This document shows, one piece after another, positions 52,733 through 61,080 of a stretch of DNA of 64,000 bases. Under the pieces are notes generated by a model. It was not told where the DNA came from. It searched no databases and saw nothing but the letters and a program-made list of their open reading frames with translations. Both the position numbers and the translations under genes were made by a program. The stretch is from contig OY759970.1 in assembly GCA_963662965.1 (NCBI GenBank), positions 1,364,001-1,428,000 on the forward strand, in the 5' to 3' direction. Origin of the DNA: DTWD01 sp963662965 (lineage in GTDB: Bacteria; Acidobacteriota; Vicinamibacteria; Vicinamibacterales; UBA8438). Numbering within the stretch: position 1 is the first letter of the stretch; each line of letters begins with the position of its first letter.

Positions 52733-52777
52733 TCTATATAGACTCGCATGCTAACGTGACGGCTCTTGCACTGTCAA
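52733..52777 (-). promoter_or_regulatory. Probable promoter of the ThDP enzyme gene, with palindrome
   Basis: Minus strand: TTGACA (52772-52777), 18-bp spacer, TAGCAT (52748-52753). A perfect 10-bp palindrome TCTATATAGA sits at 52733-52742, about where transcription would start, and could be an operator. AAAGGA precedes the ATG by seven bases. Confidence 0.5.
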
Positions 52778-52889
52778 TTCATTGCAACAAAGGACTTTAG
52801 CGAAGACCGGCCACAGACCGCGTAGGGCTGTGGTCTAATGTGGGGTCGCATCCAGCGCTGTGTTGGCCCATTGCCGAGGGAGGCCCCGA

Positions 52890-53651
52890 ATGATCCGCGT
52901 ATCGACTGCCCATCTGATCCGTCTCGCCGTGCTCCTCGTCGCCATCACAGCCCTCGTCTCCGTCAACGTCGTCGAGGCGCAAGAAGAAGACCGGTGGGCA
53001 GAAACGATGGCCGTATTCGAAGAGGCCGACCGGACATCGCCGGCACCACAGAACGGTGTGGTCTTCACGGGGAGCTCCAGCATCCGGCGATGGAATCTCG
53101 AGAAGTGGTTCCCGGGAATGGGCTACCTCAACCGTGGCTTTGGCGGGTCGCAGATCCCAGACGCCATCCGGCATATCGACACGGTGGTGCTCAAGCACAA
53201 GCCGCGGCTCGTCGTGTTCTACTCGGGGGACAACGACACCAACGCCGGCAAGTCTGGAGAGACGGTCTTCGCCGACTTCAAGACGTTCGCCGGCAAGGTT
53301 CACGCCGAGCTGCCCCAGACCCGGATCGCCGTCATCTCGATCAAGCCGAGTGTCGCGCGCTGGCACGTGGTCGACGAGGTCCGCAAGGCCAACGATCTGA
53401 TGCGGGAGTTTGCCACACAGAACGACTACATCGGCTTCGTCGACATCGAGGGGACGGTGCTTGGCTGGGACGGCACCCCGAACCCCGACCTGCTCGTCGA
53501 GGACGGTTTGCACATGACGCCGGCCGGTTACGCGATCTGGACAGCGGCGCTCAAGCCGTTCCTCGGGTCCTCGACCGCCACGATGGAGGTCCCCTCATCC
53601 GAGCGGGACAATTCCAGAGCGGTATCGCCGATCCGGCGGCCGGGAGAGTAG
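52890..53651 (+). CDS. Exported SGNH/GDSL-type hydrolase
   Basis: 253 residues. Signal peptide ending VVEA before QEEDR. Block I FTGSSSIRRW (catalytic Ser), block II LNRGFGGS, block III SGDNDTNAG, and block V DGLHMTPAGY (Asp and His). ATG 52890 has AGGGAGG upstream. Likely an esterase or deacetylase acting outside the cytoplasm; substrate unknown. The C-terminus is Ser/Arg-rich. Confidence 0.87.
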   Translation: MIRVSTAHLIRLAVLLVAITALVSVNVVEAQEEDRWAETMAVFEEADRTSPAPQNGVVFTGSSSIRRWNLEKWFPGMGYLNRGFGGSQIPDAIRHIDTVVLKHKPRLVVFYSGDNDTNAGKSGETVFADFKTFAGKVHAELPQTRIAVISIKPSVARWHVVDEVRKANDLMREFATQNDYIGFVDIEGTVLGWDGTPNPDLLVEDGLHMTPAGYAIWTAALKPFLGSSTATMEVPSSERDNSRAVSPIRRPGE

Positions 53652-53654
53652 TAC

Positions 53655-54057
53655 TCAGAACGGTCCGGGGAGGACTTCCAGACTACTTATCGGAACTGCA
53701 GGTACTGCTGCGTAGTCGAGTATCCGCGGATGCGGGGGCGTCGCCCTGGTCCTCCACGACCCCAGCACGGACGCACTGCCCGCTCTGACACGCGAGATCC
53801 GGGCCTTGCTCGAGCTGCTCTGGGTCAACAGCCAGGGCCCCACGCTGCACAGTCCGGGCGGGACGTCAGACGGTAGCAACTCCCATGCTGGCTCCCGTTC
53901 GAGCACCCTCGCCAGGGTGAGGGACATGTCATCGCCCTCGAACGCCTTCCTCCCTGTCAATATCTCGAACAAGACCGCGAACGGAGCCGGAGCCCCCCTT
54001 GCCGATGAGGGCGGTCACGTCATAGTGGCCGAGGCGGTCACCAACGTTTAGATCCAT
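53655..54057 (-). pseudogene. Decayed Ser/Thr protein kinase
   Basis: ATG 54057 follows the FGE-like stop directly and opens VGDRLGHYDVTALIGKGGSGSV, the glycine-rich loop of a Hanks-type kinase. After 40 codons that frame stops, and the next frame carries AVLFEILTGRKAFEGDDMSLTL, the subdomain IX-X region, then REPAWELLPSDVPPG and unrelated sequence. So about 150 residues of catalytic core have been lost by internal deletion, with a frame change. An original FGE-like plus kinase pair is inferred. Confidence 0.75.
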
Positions 54058-54903
54058 TCACTCCGCGGCGACCGCGACCGGCACGTCACGCGCACAGCGG
54101 ACGCCGACGTTGCTCGTGTGCGCCTCAGCCGAGAACGCCAATCGGACCGAGAGCCGCCACACTTCCGGATAGTTGAGCCACGAGGCGCCGCGCATCACGC
54201 GGAGTCGACCCGACTCGGACGGCTGCGGGTTGGTGACCGGCGCGTCGGTGTAGAAATCGTCGATCCAGCCGTCGACCCACTCCCAGACGTTGCCGCTGAT
54301 GTCGTGGAAGCCGAGACCGTTGGCCGGGAATGAGCCGACCGGCGCGGTGTTGACCCACGTGTCGGCGCCGCCGGTCGTGCCGGCGCAGCATTCGGTGTGG
54401 CCGAAGTTGGCATAGTCGCGCGTCAGCTGATTGCCCCACCAGAAGATGGTGCCGTCGCTCCCGCCGCGCGCCGCGTATTCCCATTCGGCCTCGGTCGGTA
54501 GACGAGCGCTCGCCCAGGCGCAGAACACTGCGGCGTCGTTCCACGCAAGATGGACGACCGGGTGGGCGCGCCCCTGCGGGAAGTCGGGCTCCTCGGGCCG
54601 TGCATAGCCGATCGTCTGCACGAACCGATCGTACTGACCGACAGTCACCTCGGTCTCCATCAGGTCGAACGCCGACAGCGTCACCTCGTGCCGCGGCCGC
54701 TCGCTCTCGAGACAGAACGGATCGTCCGGCACGCACCCCATCTGGAACGTTCCGGCCTCGACCCGCACCCACGGCAGGTCGACGCCCTGTGCTGACACCG
54801 CCTGCGAGGCACACAGGACGACGAGAACAACGAACGCGACCCAGGAACCTGGAACGTAGAACCTTGAACCTCGGCGGCTCCGCCTCTCACCAGCCGACGG
54901 CAT
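54058..54903 (-). CDS. Exported FGE-sulfatase (SUMF1) fold protein
   Basis: 281 residues with an N-terminal membrane/signal segment ending VSAQG. The family landmarks GTFQMGC, EVTVGQYDRF, HPVVHLAWNDAAVFCAW, LPTEAEWEYAARGG and GNVWEWVDGW are present. The active-site cysteines of formylglycine-generating enzyme would fall in RGASWLNYPEVWRLSVR, where none is found, so sulfatase activation is unlikely. A kinase pseudogene follows. Stop-start overlap with the GGT gene upstream. Confidence 0.85.
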   Translation of the reverse strand: MPSAGERRSRRGSRFYVPGSWVAFVVLVVLCASQAVSAQGVDLPWVRVEAGTFQMGCVPDDPFCLESERPRHEVTLSAFDLMETEVTVGQYDRFVQTIGYARPEEPDFPQGRAHPVVHLAWNDAAVFCAWASARLPTEAEWEYAARGGSDGTIFWWGNQLTRDYANFGHTECCAGTTGGADTWVNTAPVGSFPANGLGFHDISGNVWEWVDGWIDDFYTDAPVTNPQPSESGRLRVMRGASWLNYPEVWRLSVRLAFSAEAHTSNVGVRCARDVPVAVAAE

Positions 54904-56758
54904 ACATCATCCGACGCGGGTCCGCCCCGGCGGTCATCGTCCCGGCCTCCGGATTCATCAGGACGCCTTGCATGTTGCCGAACACCCATTCGCCCGCCAC
55001 CTCGACGGCGTGCCCCATCGCCTCGAGGTCGGCCGTGACCTGTGGCGCAATCCGCCCTTCGAGACGGACGGTGATGTCGGAACCGGGACGATAGAAGCTC
55101 GGGTCGGCGACGAGCGCGACCCGCGGAGCCTCGATCGCCTCCTGAATCCCCATCCCGAAGTCGAGGACGTTCAACAGCACCTGGAACTGCGTCTGGCCGA
55201 TCGTCTCGCCGCCAGGAGTGCCGAGCGCCAAGTGGAACTCGCCGTCTTTGAGGACAAGCGTCGGGGAGTTGTTGAGGATCGGGATCTGTCCGCCGCGCGC
55301 GTAGTTGACGTGGTCGGGATACGGCGCGGTCGAGCCGTGCCGGGTGCCGTTGTTGAAGATCAGGCCGGTGTCGCCGACGACGACGCCGGTGCCCCACAGA
55401 CTGCCGAGCGTCGGCGTCGCGACGACGACGTTGCCGTCCTGGTCGACCACGGTGAAGCTGGTGGTGCTCCCCGGATAGCTCCGTTCACTGCGGACGCCGG
55501 CGTACGCCATCTCGCTCGACGCCGCGACGCGGGCCGTCTGGGCCCCGGGCGGCATCCCGTGGGCTGGATACGCCATCGCCGCCGGCGGGTCTGTCGCGAT
55601 CAGGGCACGGCGCGTGTCGGCAAACGCCTTCGAGAGCATCCCCGCGGTCGGCATCTCCGTTGTCGCCGGGTCGGCGACGTAATGATAGATGTCCGACTTC
55701 GCCACCTTGATCGACTCGGCCACCGCGTGAATCGCCTCGGCCGAGTTGTGCGCCATCGACGCCAGGTCGAAGCCTTCGACCAGGTTGAGCTGCATCGTCA
55801 CTTCGAGCCCGCCGCGCGACGTCGTCGGACTCGAATAGACGTCGTAGCCGCGGTAGGTGGTGTGGACCGGCTCGGCCCAGATCGGCTCGTACGCGGCAAA
55901 GTCGGCCCGGGCGAAGAGCCCGTCGTGCCGCTGGTAGAAGCGGGCCATCGTGCGAGCGATGTCGCCCTTGTAGAACCGGTCGAACGCCGCCCGCAGCGCA
56001 CGGGAACGATTGGCCCCGGCGGCTCGTGCGGTATCTTCCGCCTCGACCAGCTTCCGCAGCGTCCGCCAGAGGTCGGCGAAGCGCATGACCTGACCGACGA
56101 CCGGTGCTTCGCCATCGGGCAGGAAGAGCGTGCTGGTCGTCTCGAACCGCTCGAACAGCTCGCGGTTCCGCGCGATCGACCGCGACACGTACGGGTCGAT
56201 CGCATGCCCCTGTTCGGCGTACAGCAACGCCGGCGCGAGCACCTCGCCGAGGCTCATCATGCCGAAGCGATCGAGCAACGCGATCCAGCCGCCGAGCAGC
56301 CCCGGCACCACGCCCGCTTTCATGCCGCGGTTCAGCGCATCGGCCTCCAACTCGCCCGCGTCGAGCGCGCGGGGCGCCGCGCCGGTCGCGTTCAACGAAT
56401 GGACCTCTCCACTCGCCGCGTCGTAGATCGTAAAGAAGCCGTTCCCGCCCGCCCCCGACATCATCGGCTCGACCTGATTCAAGGTGGCGAGAATCGCGAC
56501 GGCGGCGTCGGCCGCCGTCCCCCCGCGCTGCAGGATCTGCATTCCGGCCATCGAGGCGAGTGGATGGCCGGAGGTGATGAGACCATTGATGCCGGTGACG
56601 GCGGGACGGTGGGCAGCGAGACCATCGGTGACAGGCTTGGTCGAGAGCGTCGCTTCGGTCGATGTGGCATCGGCGGCGGGCTGGCCGGAACAGGCGACGC
56701 CGGCGGCTATCGCGAGCGGCGCGGCGAGATATGCGACACGAGACTTCGGCCAGCGCAT
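54887..56758 (-). CDS. ggt: Gamma-glutamyltransferase family protein, lipoprotein-like
   Basis: 623-residue N-terminal-nucleophile hydrolase acting on glutathione or gamma-glutamyl peptides outside the cytoplasm. The nucleophile Thr is likely in PGSTTSFTVVDQDGN, where self-cleavage separates large and small chains; ITSGHPLAS, GGTAADAAVA and SGAGGNGFF are N-terminal landmarks. The signal peptide ends GVACSG with a lipid-type Cys. RidA follows after 3 bp. Confidence 0.88.
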   Translation of the reverse strand: MRWPKSRVAYLAAPLAIAAGVACSGQPAADATSTEATLSTKPVTDGLAAHRPAVTGINGLITSGHPLASMAGMQILQRGGTAADAAVAILATLNQVEPMMSGAGGNGFFTIYDAASGEVHSLNATGAAPRALDAGELEADALNRGMKAGVVPGLLGGWIALLDRFGMMSLGEVLAPALLYAEQGHAIDPYVSRSIARNRELFERFETTSTLFLPDGEAPVVGQVMRFADLWRTLRKLVEAEDTARAAGANRSRALRAAFDRFYKGDIARTMARFYQRHDGLFARADFAAYEPIWAEPVHTTYRGYDVYSSPTTSRGGLEVTMQLNLVEGFDLASMAHNSAEAIHAVAESIKVAKSDIYHYVADPATTEMPTAGMLSKAFADTRRALIATDPPAAMAYPAHGMPPGAQTARVAASSEMAYAGVRSERSYPGSTTSFTVVDQDGNVVVATPTLGSLWGTGVVVGDTGLIFNNGTRHGSTAPYPDHVNYARGGQIPILNNSPTLVLKDGEFHLALGTPGGETIGQTQFQVLLNVLDFGMGIQEAIEAPRVALVADPSFYRPGSDITVRLEGRIAPQVTADLEAMGHAVEVAGEWVFGNMQGVLMNPEAGTMTAGADPRRMMYAVGW

Positions 56759-56761
56759 CTC

Positions 56762-57241
56762 CTACCCCCCGACCGCAATCCCCGTCACCTCGAAGCGCGC
56801 GCCGAAGAGAAGCGTGCCGGAGCCGAGGAACGCGCGGGCCGGCGGGGCGTTGTTGAAGTACTCGCGGTACACCCGGTTGAAGTCGCCATACATCGACACG
56901 TCCGAGCAGAACACTTGAACGGTGACGAGATCGTCCATCGTCATGTTGGCTTCGGCCAAGACCGCTTGGATGCCATCGAGCACGTTGCGGGCTTCTTGCT
57001 CGGCGGTCGCCGGGGGGCGGCCCGTCTCGGGGTCGAGCCCGAGGCGGCCCGCAACGTACAAGGTGTTGCCGGCGAGCACGGCGTCGCTAAACGGTGCGGT
57101 GACGCTGCGTCCCGGGAGATTGATCGCCCGTGGCTCGAACGATCCCTGCGTGGCGGTCAGCGTCGTCGCGGCGGTCGCCGCGAGCGCGCCGAGGATGCTC
57201 CCTAGAACAATGCCGGTCCGAAATCTCTGCGCTCGCTGCAT
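56762..57241 (-). CDS. Exported RidA/YjgF-like protein
   Basis: 159 residues. Residues 1-30 form a hydrophobic signal (GIVLGSILGALAATAATTL), which is unusual for this normally cytoplasmic family. The RidA core follows, with PPARAFLG (substrate-binding Arg) and the ARFEVTGIAV segment in which the conserved Glu is kept. It may hydrolyse reactive imines or bind small metabolites near the GGT product. Function outside the cell is inference. Confidence 0.82.
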   Translation of the reverse strand: MQRAQRFRTGIVLGSILGALAATAATTLTATQGSFEPRAINLPGRSVTAPFSDAVLAGNTLYVAGRLGLDPETGRPPATAEQEARNVLDGIQAVLAEANMTMDDLVTVQVFCSDVSMYGDFNRVYREYFNNAPPARAFLGSGTLLFGARFEVTGIAVGG

Positions 57242-57259
57242 GACATCCCTCCGCAGGCT

Positions 57260-58240
57260 CTATGTGCCGGTGAGTAGGACGGTCGACCCGGTCGTCTGGC
57301 GCGCTTCGAGGTCGCGATGCGCTTGCGCCGCGTACTCGAGCGCGTAGGTTTGGTTCACTTCGATCTTGACGGCGCCGCTGCCGACGACGTCGAAGAGATC
57401 CGCGGTTGTGGCCTCGAGCTCTTCGCGTGTCGCGGTGTACGTCGCGAGCGTCGGACGCGTGAGAAACAGTGACCCTTTCGCCGCGAGGATCGCCGGGGAG
57501 AACGGCTCGACGGCACCCGAGGTGTTGCCAAAGCTCACCATTAAACCGCGTGGCTGCAGGCAGGCAATCGAGTCGCTGAAGGTGTCTTTGCCGACCGAGT
57601 CGTAGACGACCGGTACCCCGTTGCCGTCGGTCAACTCCTTGACCCGGTCAACGAGATTCTCTTGCGTATACACGATCGGATGGTCGCACCCGTGCGCCTT
57701 GGCGAGCTCGGCCTTCTCGGGCGTGCCCACCGTGCCGATGACGGTGGCGCCGAGGTGCTTAAGCCACTGACAGGCGAGCAGGCCGCACCCGCCGGCCGCG
57801 GCATGGAACAGCACCGTCTCTCCAGCCTTGACCGGATACGTGCGCCGAATCAAATACTGGACCGTGCAGCCCTTGAGCATGACGGCGGCCGCCTGCTCGT
57901 CCGTGACGCCGTCCGGGATCTTCACCAACTGCTTCGACGCGATCACGCGGCGCTGCGTGTAGCTGCCGAGGCTCATGCAGTAGGCGACCCGGTCGCCAAC
58001 GGCCACCTCCCTCACGCCGTCCCCCACCGCTTCGACGACGCCGGCGCCTTCGTTCCCGATGGTTGCCGGAAACGCCGGCACTTTGTACAGACCGGTCCGA
58101 AAGTAGACGTCGATGAAGTTCAGACCGGACGCCGTCTGTCGGACGACCGCCTCGCCTGAACCAGGCTCGGGGACATCGACCTCCTCCCATCGAAGGACGT
58201 CGGGACCGCCGTTCTCATGAATGCGTACCGCGTGTGTCAT
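57260..58240 (-). CDS. NADPH:quinone oxidoreductase (zeta-crystallin type)
   Basis: 326 residues of the MDR superfamily. GNEGAGVVEAVG, the AAAGGCGLLACQWLKHLGA nucleotide loop and KIEVNQTYALEYAAQAHRDLE match QorA. No zinc ligands are present, as expected. It is divergent from glcF, 80 bp away. Confidence 0.9.
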   Translation of the reverse strand: MTHAVRIHENGGPDVLRWEEVDVPEPGSGEAVVRQTASGLNFIDVYFRTGLYKVPAFPATIGNEGAGVVEAVGDGVREVAVGDRVAYCMSLGSYTQRRVIASKQLVKIPDGVTDEQAAAVMLKGCTVQYLIRRTYPVKAGETVLFHAAAGGCGLLACQWLKHLGATVIGTVGTPEKAELAKAHGCDHPIVYTQENLVDRVKELTDGNGVPVVYDSVGKDTFSDSIACLQPRGLMVSFGNTSGAVEPFSPAILAAKGSLFLTRPTLATYTATREELEATTADLFDVVGSGAVKIEVNQTYALEYAAQAHRDLEARQTTGSTVLLTGT

Positions 58241-58320
58241 GGCTCACTCCGAATGTGTGGCTAGCAGCCCGTGGTGGTGCGGCGCCGATCTTAGCGGTTG
58301 GGCTACCATAGCGCCACCGC

Positions 58321-59646
58321 ATGGCCACGCCGACCGGCGCCTTCGACGCGCACCATCCCCCGTCATCCGACCTGCTCGCCGACTGCGTCCATTGCGGATT
58401 CTGCCTCCCGGCCTGTCCGACGTATGCGCTCTGGAGCCGCGAGACCGACTCGCCGCGGGGGCGCATCCATTTGATGAAGGTGGCACTGGAGGGCAAGGCG
58501 CAGATCACCGACGACTTCGTGCGACACTTCGACACCTGCCTCGGCTGCATGGCGTGCGTCACCGCCTGTCCGTCGGGCGTGCAATACGACAAGCTGATCG
58601 AAGCGACCCGGCCGCAGCTCGAGCGACACGTCAAACGCTCCCGCGGCGACCGCCTGTTTCGCCAGCTTATTTTCTCACTCTTTCCGTATCCCGGACGCCT
58701 GCGGTGGGTGGCGTTCAAGCTGTGGGCCTACCAGCGTCTCGGTCTGCAATGGCTGGCGCGTACCAGCGGCGTGCTCACCCTCCTGCCGGCCCGCGTGCGC
58801 GCGTTGGAGGCGATGGCGCCGCCGATCACGCTCGGCGGCGTGTGGTCGTCATGGTCATCGATGCCGGCGGTCATTCCAGCGATCGGCACCCAGCGGCGAC
58901 GGGTCGCGATGCTTCTCGGCTGCGTCCAGCGCGTCTTCTTCAGCGACGTCAACGAGGCAACGGCGCGCGTCCTCGCGGCAGAAGGATGTGAAGTGGTGAT
59001 TCCGCAGGGTCAGGGCTGCTGCGGTGCCTTGATGCTCCACGCCGGGCTCGAGGAAGAGGCGATGGCGATGGCGCGGCAGTTCATCGACGCGTTCGAGGCG
59101 GAGCTGGCGAATGTCGACACGATCGTGATCAACGCGGCCGGCTGCGGCTCGACATTGAAGGAGTACGGCCATCTGCTGCGGGACGATCCGAACTACGCGA
59201 CCAAAGCGGAGACGCTCGCCGCCAAGTGTCGCGATATTTCCGAAGTGCTGGCCGAGCTCACGCCTCAGGCGCCGCGCCACCCCGTCCCGCTGCGAATCGC
59301 CTACCACGACGCCTGTCACCTGCAGCACGCGCAGCAGGTGAGCGCCGAGCCGCGTCAGGTGCTATCGACGATTCCGGAGCTCGAGGTGCTCGAGATCCCG
59401 GAAGCGGGGCTCTGCTGCGGGTCGGCCGGGATCTACAACCTCGTCGAGCCGGAATCGGCGCGTGAGCTGGGCCGCCGCAAGGCGCGACACGTCGTCACAA
59501 CCGGTGCCGACGTGGTGGTCTCGTCGAATCCCGGATGCTTGCTGCAGATGAAGGCCTCGCTGGAGGAGGAGGGGCGCTCGCTACCGATGCTCCACCTCGT
59601 GCAGGTGCTGGACGCGTCGATTCGCGGTGCGACGCCAGGGCGCTAG
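58321..59646 (+). CDS. glcF: Glycolate oxidase iron-sulfur subunit
   Basis: 441 residues with two 4Fe-4S sites (CVHCGFCLPACP and CLGCMACVTACP) and two CCG domains (QGCCGALMLHAG, then AYHDACHLQHAQ and GLCCGSAGIYN). It passes electrons from GlcDE to the quinone pool. Unlike the usual glcDEF order, it is on the opposite strand from glcD/glcE and separated from them by an insertion element. Confidence 0.92.
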   Translation: MATPTGAFDAHHPPSSDLLADCVHCGFCLPACPTYALWSRETDSPRGRIHLMKVALEGKAQITDDFVRHFDTCLGCMACVTACPSGVQYDKLIEATRPQLERHVKRSRGDRLFRQLIFSLFPYPGRLRWVAFKLWAYQRLGLQWLARTSGVLTLLPARVRALEAMAPPITLGGVWSSWSSMPAVIPAIGTQRRRVAMLLGCVQRVFFSDVNEATARVLAAEGCEVVIPQGQGCCGALMLHAGLEEEAMAMARQFIDAFEAELANVDTIVINAAGCGSTLKEYGHLLRDDPNYATKAETLAAKCRDISEVLAELTPQAPRHPVPLRIAYHDACHLQHAQQVSAEPRQVLSTIPELEVLEIPEAGLCCGSAGIYNLVEPESARELGRRKARHVVTTGADVVVSSNPGCLLQMKASLEEEGRSLPMLHLVQVLDASIRGATPGR

Positions 59647-59713
59647 GTGAGTGCGCGCCCTAACATGGGGCGACCGGGTCTGGCGCCGCTCGCGCACATC
59701 CCTCAGAAATATA

Positions 59714-60963
59714 TGGACTCCTCCCGGGGGCAAGAGAGCGACGGCGGAACAGCCACCAGCTTGGGTGCAGCAAGATATCCGGCCTCTAGTGTGGCACCAC
59801 TGCGGTTCCGGGCCACGATGGACAAGGCGCTACATCGGGGACCAGAGACCGGCACGGGCTGACAGGGGTACCCAGTGTCTGAATCGGTCGCGTCCGATGT
59901 CGGTCCGACCTGTGGGGTCATCACATGTTTCTCACGTAGCTACTCGAAGCGGACGGGGTCCATGGTGACGGCCCCCTGGTGGAGGGGTGTGCACGCGGTG
60001 CCGGTGCGCTGCCGACGGTGGCCGGCGAGCACCACGCTGCGCGCCCCGTGCGTCAGGAGGGAGCGTAGATACCGGTGGCCCTGTTTGGTGATCGCGCCCC
60101 GGCGCCGCCGGGTGCCACTGGAGTGTTCCCGGGGCGTGAGCCCCAGCCAGCTCGCAAACTGCCGGCCCCGCCGGAACGCGTGGATGTGCCCGACGCTCGC
60201 CACGAGCGCGGTGGCGGTCAAGAGCCCGACCCCCGGCACCTCGGAAGCAACCGCTGCGTTCCCGCGTCGTGGGCCGCAAAGGTCGTGAGCTGTTGTTCCA
60301 CCGTCTGAATGCGGGTTTCGCGCTCGCGGAGCTCCGCGTCGACGAGTCCCAGGGCGGTGCGCAGGTGGACCGGCAGCGGAAGCTCCGCGTCTTCGAGCAG
60401 CCGCGGGAGCTGCGTCAGGACGGTCCGCGCCCCCAGGGACAGCGTGACGCCGTGTTCGCGCAGCAGGCCCCGGACGGCAGTGGTGCGGGTCGTCATCCAC
60501 TGCTGCCGCACGCGCGGTGTAACGCGACGAGCGCTTGCTGCTCAGGACGCTTCACCGCCCCCGGCACCACCGTCCCGCTGCGGGCCGCCTCCACTAACGC
60601 CTCGACGTCGGTGCGACCCGTCTTCTGCCGCCGTACGTAGGGGCGCACATACTGCGCCGGCAGCAGCGACACCTGATACCCGCAGCGGCGCGCGACCCGT
60701 CCCCAGTGATGCGCCATGCCACACGCGTCCATGACGACGTGACTGGCCGCCTGCGTGCGGCAGAACCGTTCGAACTGGCGGCGCGTGAAGCGATGATGGG
60801 CCTGGAGGCACCCCCGCCGGTCGGCGACAGCGACTTCGAAGACACTCTTTGCGAGATCAACCGCGACGGTCGTAGGATGCATGATGGTCTCCTCTCCAGT
60901 TTGTGGTTTCCGGTCCGCTTGCCACGGCCATGATGCCGCAACAAAGGACCGGGAGGAGTCCAG
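59714..60963 (-). mobile_element. IS110-family element, IS1111 type, decayed
   Basis: A perfect 14-bp inverted repeat, TGGACTCCTCCCGG at 59714-59727 and CCGGGAGGAGTCCA at 60950-60963, brackets a broken DEDD transposase on the minus strand. The IS1111 subgroup is known for such subterminal inverted repeats. The 3' noncoding end (59728-59939, about 210 bp) is long and could hold the guide (seek/bridge) RNA of this family; the 5' end is about 70 bp. Actual element tips lie a few bases outside the repeats and cannot be fixed here. Confidence 0.8.
59940..60882 (-). pseudogene. IS110/IS1111 transposase with two frameshifts
   Basis: Frame 1 (60882-60493) gives TTVAVDLAKSVFEVAVADR, DACGMAHHWGR and RQKTGRTDVEAL, the DEDD domain. 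It is interrupted at ALHR, where an extra two bases shift to the frame reading RQQWMTTRTTAVRGLLREHG (to 60218). A second shift near 60240 leads to VPGVGLLTATALVASVG, FASWLGLTPREHSSG and ITKQGHRYLRSLL, the Tnp20 domain with the serine. About 315 codons in total, close to full length. Not functional unless recoded. Confidence 0.85.
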
Positions 60964-61080
60964 TCCATGACCAGCTCGCCTCGAGGACGTCCCTGGTCGC
61001 TAGGTGAAGCCACGAGCTTCGCTCGCCAAAGGCAGACGGGATATGCGAGACCGGCGCCCGAGAATCGTCGAACGTTCTGC

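Noticed and set aside
52797..53513. 238-codon minus-strand frame opposite the SGNH hydrolase
   Set aside because: The plus-strand frame has a signal peptide, a Shine-Dalgarno and all SGNH blocks; the other has none.
54968..57205. 745-codon plus-strand frame over GGT and RidA
   Set aside because: A shadow of GC-rich coding sequence on the opposite strand; composition is Arg/Val/Asp-biased and without domains.
59651..59968. 105-codon plus-strand frame next to the transposase
   Set aside because: Lies in the noncoding end of the IS element and has no recognisable sequence.
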